Origin: Actinomycetes bacterium
Lineage (GTDB): Bacteria; Actinomycetota; Actinomycetes; Actinomycetales; Cellulomonadaceae
Assembly: GCA_023430425.1 (NCBI GenBank)
Contig: JAEZAR010000278.1
Span: forward strand, 1-7,570
DNA length: 7,570 bases
Reading direction: 5' to 3'
Shown here: positions 5,700-7,570 of the stretch, in pieces
How positions within the stretch are numbered: position 1 is the stretch's first letter
Layout of the letters: the number at the start of each line of letters is the position of its first letter
Program-made: the position numbers and the translations under genes
The notes under the pieces: generated by a model
The model's input: the letters and a program-made list of their open reading frames with translations, nothing else
What the model was told of the DNA's origin: nothing
The model's database searches: none

Positions 5700-6196
5700 G
5701 GTCGTGGCAACGCCCAACCGCACAGTCGAGTTGGCGAGGCCGGACGACCTCCACCTCGTAGAGGGCTGGACTTGCGGTTTCGGTCGTATCGAACTCAGCG
5801 ACGGAGGCGCTTCCCGCGGACTCGAGCGAGATCAGTTCGACTTCGCCCCGACGGTCGACAATCACCCTTGCGGCCTCCGCAACCGTCCCACGCGGGATGG
5901 TCACCAGCCCCAGTCCCTGCCCGACGGATCCGGAGGAATGCTGATCAGACCAACCGTCTGCACCGCCCGGAACTCATGCCCCAGCACCCGCTGGACGCCC
6001 GCCCAGTCCAGCGGTTCAGCAATCGGTCGCCCCTCGCCGCGTGGCGCAGGTCCTCCGGAAGCGACCCGGCGAGCTGTCGATCGGTCGCTTCTCCGACGTC
6101 GAGTCCCAGCTCGCCTCGTAGCCAGACCGCAAAGCCCGTCGCTGTTGCGCCTCAACTGAAAGAGCCTCATCGGCGTCACCGACGCGACGTGACCAT
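5700..6196 (-). pseudogene. Small gene broken by apparent frameshifts, possible second immunity gene
   Basis: No single frame covers this stretch, but protein-like segments follow one another in different minus-strand frames. They are GDADEALSVEAQQ (about 6180-6145), then GFAVWLRGELGLDVGEATD on to LPEDLRHAARGDRLLN (about 6139-6015), then EPLDWAGVQRVLGHEFRAV through LISIPPDPSG (about 6015-5925), and finally GLGLVTIPRGTVAEAARVI through LISLESAG and ALYEVEVVRP (about 5920-5710). An ATG at 6196 has GGAG 7 bases upstream. Together they suggest a protein of about 150-165 residues with three or four indels, cut off at its end by the repeat at 5688. It lies 17 bases after the upstream immunity gene, in the usual place for an additional immunity protein. 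I do not recognise the family, and sequencing indels could explain the breaks. Confidence 0.45.
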
Positions 6197-6213
6197 CTCA
6201 GACTCCGCGCAAA

Positions 6214-6735
6214 TCATGGATCCGCGCTAGGGAATGCGATTTCGGACTCGAAGAGCAGTTCCCAGTATGTCAGGGCGCGTCCCAGATGGTGGTACGGCGA
6301 CTCTGCCTCAAGTTCCTTCTCGGTGGCCAGATGGAATCCGAGCTCGGCGAGAAGTCGTGCCAGACCGCCCTCTTGAGGCCATGTGGCAGGGCCACTCAGT
6401 AGATGATCGAAGATCCAGGCTTCACTTTCGCGGGGCGCTGCACAGTAGGCCAGTACCGCCGCCCAGGGCGCAGCCGTCGCCAAGTAGCACACGAGTCGTC
6501 CTCGCGAAGAGGTTTCAATCGTGTAGACGCACGAGACACCACTATCGGGTTCAGTCTCCACGGAGACGACGCCAAAACGCGCCAGATCCGCCAGAAGCCA
6601 ATCGAACGCGCCGCCCTGCGCCGCCCTCAAGGGCTGCGCCCAGGACCATCTACTTGGATGTCCAGGTGGCCCGAGAGAATGGAGAAGAAACGAGTCGAGG
6701 ACTCCTAACGACTTGGGTCTAGCTTGGCCATGCAT
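6214..6735 (-). CDS. Probable immunity protein for the HINT-linked toxin
   Basis: The 173-residue protein has no recognised family, no signal peptide and no clear membrane span. Its second half is acidic and helical-looking (RESEAWIFDHLLSG, LARLLAELGFHLATEKELE, YHHLGRALTYWELLFESE), and the middle looks like beta strands (VVSVETEPD, CVYTIETSS). The ATG at 6735 overlaps the 3' end of the toxin gene by 17 bases, in another frame, with GGGGAG about 11 bases upstream. A GTG at 6744 is also possible but too close to that site. Immediate overlap with a toxin tip is the standard arrangement for the cognate immunity gene; the role is inferred from this. Composition is more A/T-rich than the housekeeping genes on the left. 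Confidence 0.65.
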   Translation of the reverse strand: MHGQARPKSLGVLDSFLLHSLGPPGHPSRWSWAQPLRAAQGGAFDWLLADLARFGVVSVETEPDSGVSCVYTIETSSRGRLVCYLATAAPWAAVLAYCAAPRESEAWIFDHLLSGPATWPQEGGLARLLAELGFHLATEKELEAESPYHHLGRALTYWELLFESEIAFPSADP

Positions 6736-7570
6736 GCCAACCACGACTCCCCATTTGAACCGTGACGCGCGTGAGTCTCTGTCCCGTGCTCGACCACCCC
6801 ACTGTCACGCCAGCGTTCCAGACGTACCGCTGCCCACCGCGAACCACGCTCGGTGTGGCGCGCGCCATCGCCAAGGCCGCGGCCCGTCCCGCAATCGCCC
6901 TCGATGCGAAGTATGAGCGAGGCCTCCCCGCTGCGGACTCCGCCGCGTACTCCGCCGTCCCGCGGATGTGCCGGTTGAGCGAACCCGGGTTCGCTCCTGG
7001 GCAGTTGTGGACGAGTGCGTCGAGGCTACCGTCCGCTGAGGCAATGTAGTAGGTGTGGGTGCCTGCGACGGACAGGTTGTAGACGGTCTGGCCGGACAGC
7101 CAGCCGCGGTCGTGCATGGCCTGGACGACCAGGATGCCGCCGGTAGACCCGACGAGCTGGTCGCCAGCAGTGAGCTCCCCGGCCGGTGTCCAGCCCTTGC
7201 CGTCGACCCAGATCGGGTGGTTCGCGGTCGCAGTCCACGTTCCGGCGTCCGTGACGACGTCAACCAGGTGCTTGTCCCCCGACCCGACGATCGGGGTGAT
7301 CACCGGCTGCGCCGTCGTCTCCCCCGTCAGCGGGTCGGTGGTAAGGACCAGGTCCCCCGTCTGCAGGGTCTCGATCGGTGCGAGCGTCCCGTCGGCCAGG
7401 ACCACCAGCGTGCCGGGAACGAAGCTGTTGGGCAGCGGGCAAGACGCTCCGCGGCTGCGACGCGACGTCGAGGCCACCCGCGAGATCGCCGCCCTCGCCC
7501 GTGACACGGCGCTGGACCCGGCGCGGGCGATCCGTGGTGCGGCGCGGGCGGCCTGGCCGGCCGCCCGGGC
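6719..7570 (-). CDS. Polymorphic toxin C-terminus: pretoxin HINT domain plus toxin tip (5' partial)
   Basis: The reading frame enters from beyond the right edge (alanine/arginine-rich linker ARAAGQAARAAPRIARAG) and ends at TAG 6719. Numbered from the GTG at 7507, a Hedgehog/intein-type pretoxin HINT domain spans about 23-169. It has a Cys before NSFVPGTLVVLADGT, then IETLQTGDLVLTTDPLTGE, the block-B TANHPIW with T94 and H97, ELTAGDQLVG, VYNLSVAGTHTYYI, and closing LVHNC. HINT domains autoproteolyse to release the tip. The tip (about 170-262) starts GANPGSLNRHIRGTAEYAAE, contains GRPRSYFASR and ends RVTVQMGSRGWHAWPS; its early His and terminal His/aromatic motif could belong to a small RNase fold, but I cannot assign a family. 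The linker style and the Rhs core at 4860-5316 suggest the missing upstream part is an Rhs shell secreted by the cell. The next gene overlaps it and is the likely immunity gene. Confidence 0.85.
   Translation of the reverse strand, partial: ARAAGQAARAAPRIARAGSSAVSRARAAISRVASTSRRSRGASCPLPNSFVPGTLVVLADGTLAPIETLQTGDLVLTTDPLTGETTAQPVITPIVGSGDKHLVDVVTDAGTWTATANHPIWVDGKGWTPAGELTAGDQLVGSTGGILVVQAMHDRGWLSGQTVYNLSVAGTHTYYIASADGSLDALVHNCPGANPGSLNRHIRGTAEYAAESAAGRPRSYFASRAIAGRAAALAMARATPSVVRGGQRYVWNAGVTVGWSSTGQRLTRVTVQMGSRGWHAWPS

Noticed and set aside
5688..6196. Programmed frameshifting in the small gene
   Set aside because: At least three shifts would be needed and I see no slippery heptamer with a downstream structure; decay or indel error is simpler.
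1..7570. CRISPR array
   Set aside because: No short regularly spaced repeats were seen; the only repeats are the helicase inverted repeat, the two attachment-like blocks and Gly/Ala coding repetition.

Overview
The window has the very high GC content, GC-ending codons, frequent GTG starts and alanine/arginine-rich proteins of an actinobacterium. A Micrococcales/Cellulomonadaceae-like host is my guess from protein style only. A tRNA-Ala 3' end of actinobacterial type occurs twice.

Layout: (1) Positions 1-1374 hold two closely similar DEAD-box helicase genes pointing at each other and fused tail to tail. A plus-strand fragment (2-226) runs into a nearly complete minus-strand gene (1374 down to about 223). 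Neither has its own stop codon here. (2) A divergent intergenic region of about 240 bases leads to 1615-2706, an intact calcium/sodium:calcium-type antiporter of the CaxA/YrbG family. (3) From about 2707 to the right edge, everything recognisable is on the minus strand and belongs to a polymorphic-toxin (Rhs) region read right to left.

Read in its own direction, the toxin region goes: the 3' end of an Rhs-type toxin gene with a pretoxin HINT domain and toxin tip (7570-6719); an overlapping probable immunity gene (6735-6214); a small gene broken by apparent frameshifts (about 6196-5700); an approximately 285-bp repeat carrying a tRNA-Ala 3' end and a terminator (5688-5408); a 5'-truncated Rhs core with a second, unrelated toxin tip (about 5316-4204); a pentapeptide-repeat probable immunity gene 8 bases downstream (4195-3275); a second copy of the tRNA-Ala repeat (3175-2884); and a decayed Rhs linker fragment (about 2883-2800) next to the antiporter gene.

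The main point of interest is that the second toxin/immunity pair lies exactly between two direct repeats that look like integrase attachment ends (tRNA 3' end, TGTCCAC motifs, terminator), with no recombinase gene in the window. A further Rhs scrap lies beyond the second repeat. This suggests orphan Rhs toxin/immunity modules are stacked, and perhaps exchanged, by site-specific or homologous recombination at tRNA-derived sites. That reading is inference; the repeats, the truncated Rhs core and the gene order are visible in the sequence.
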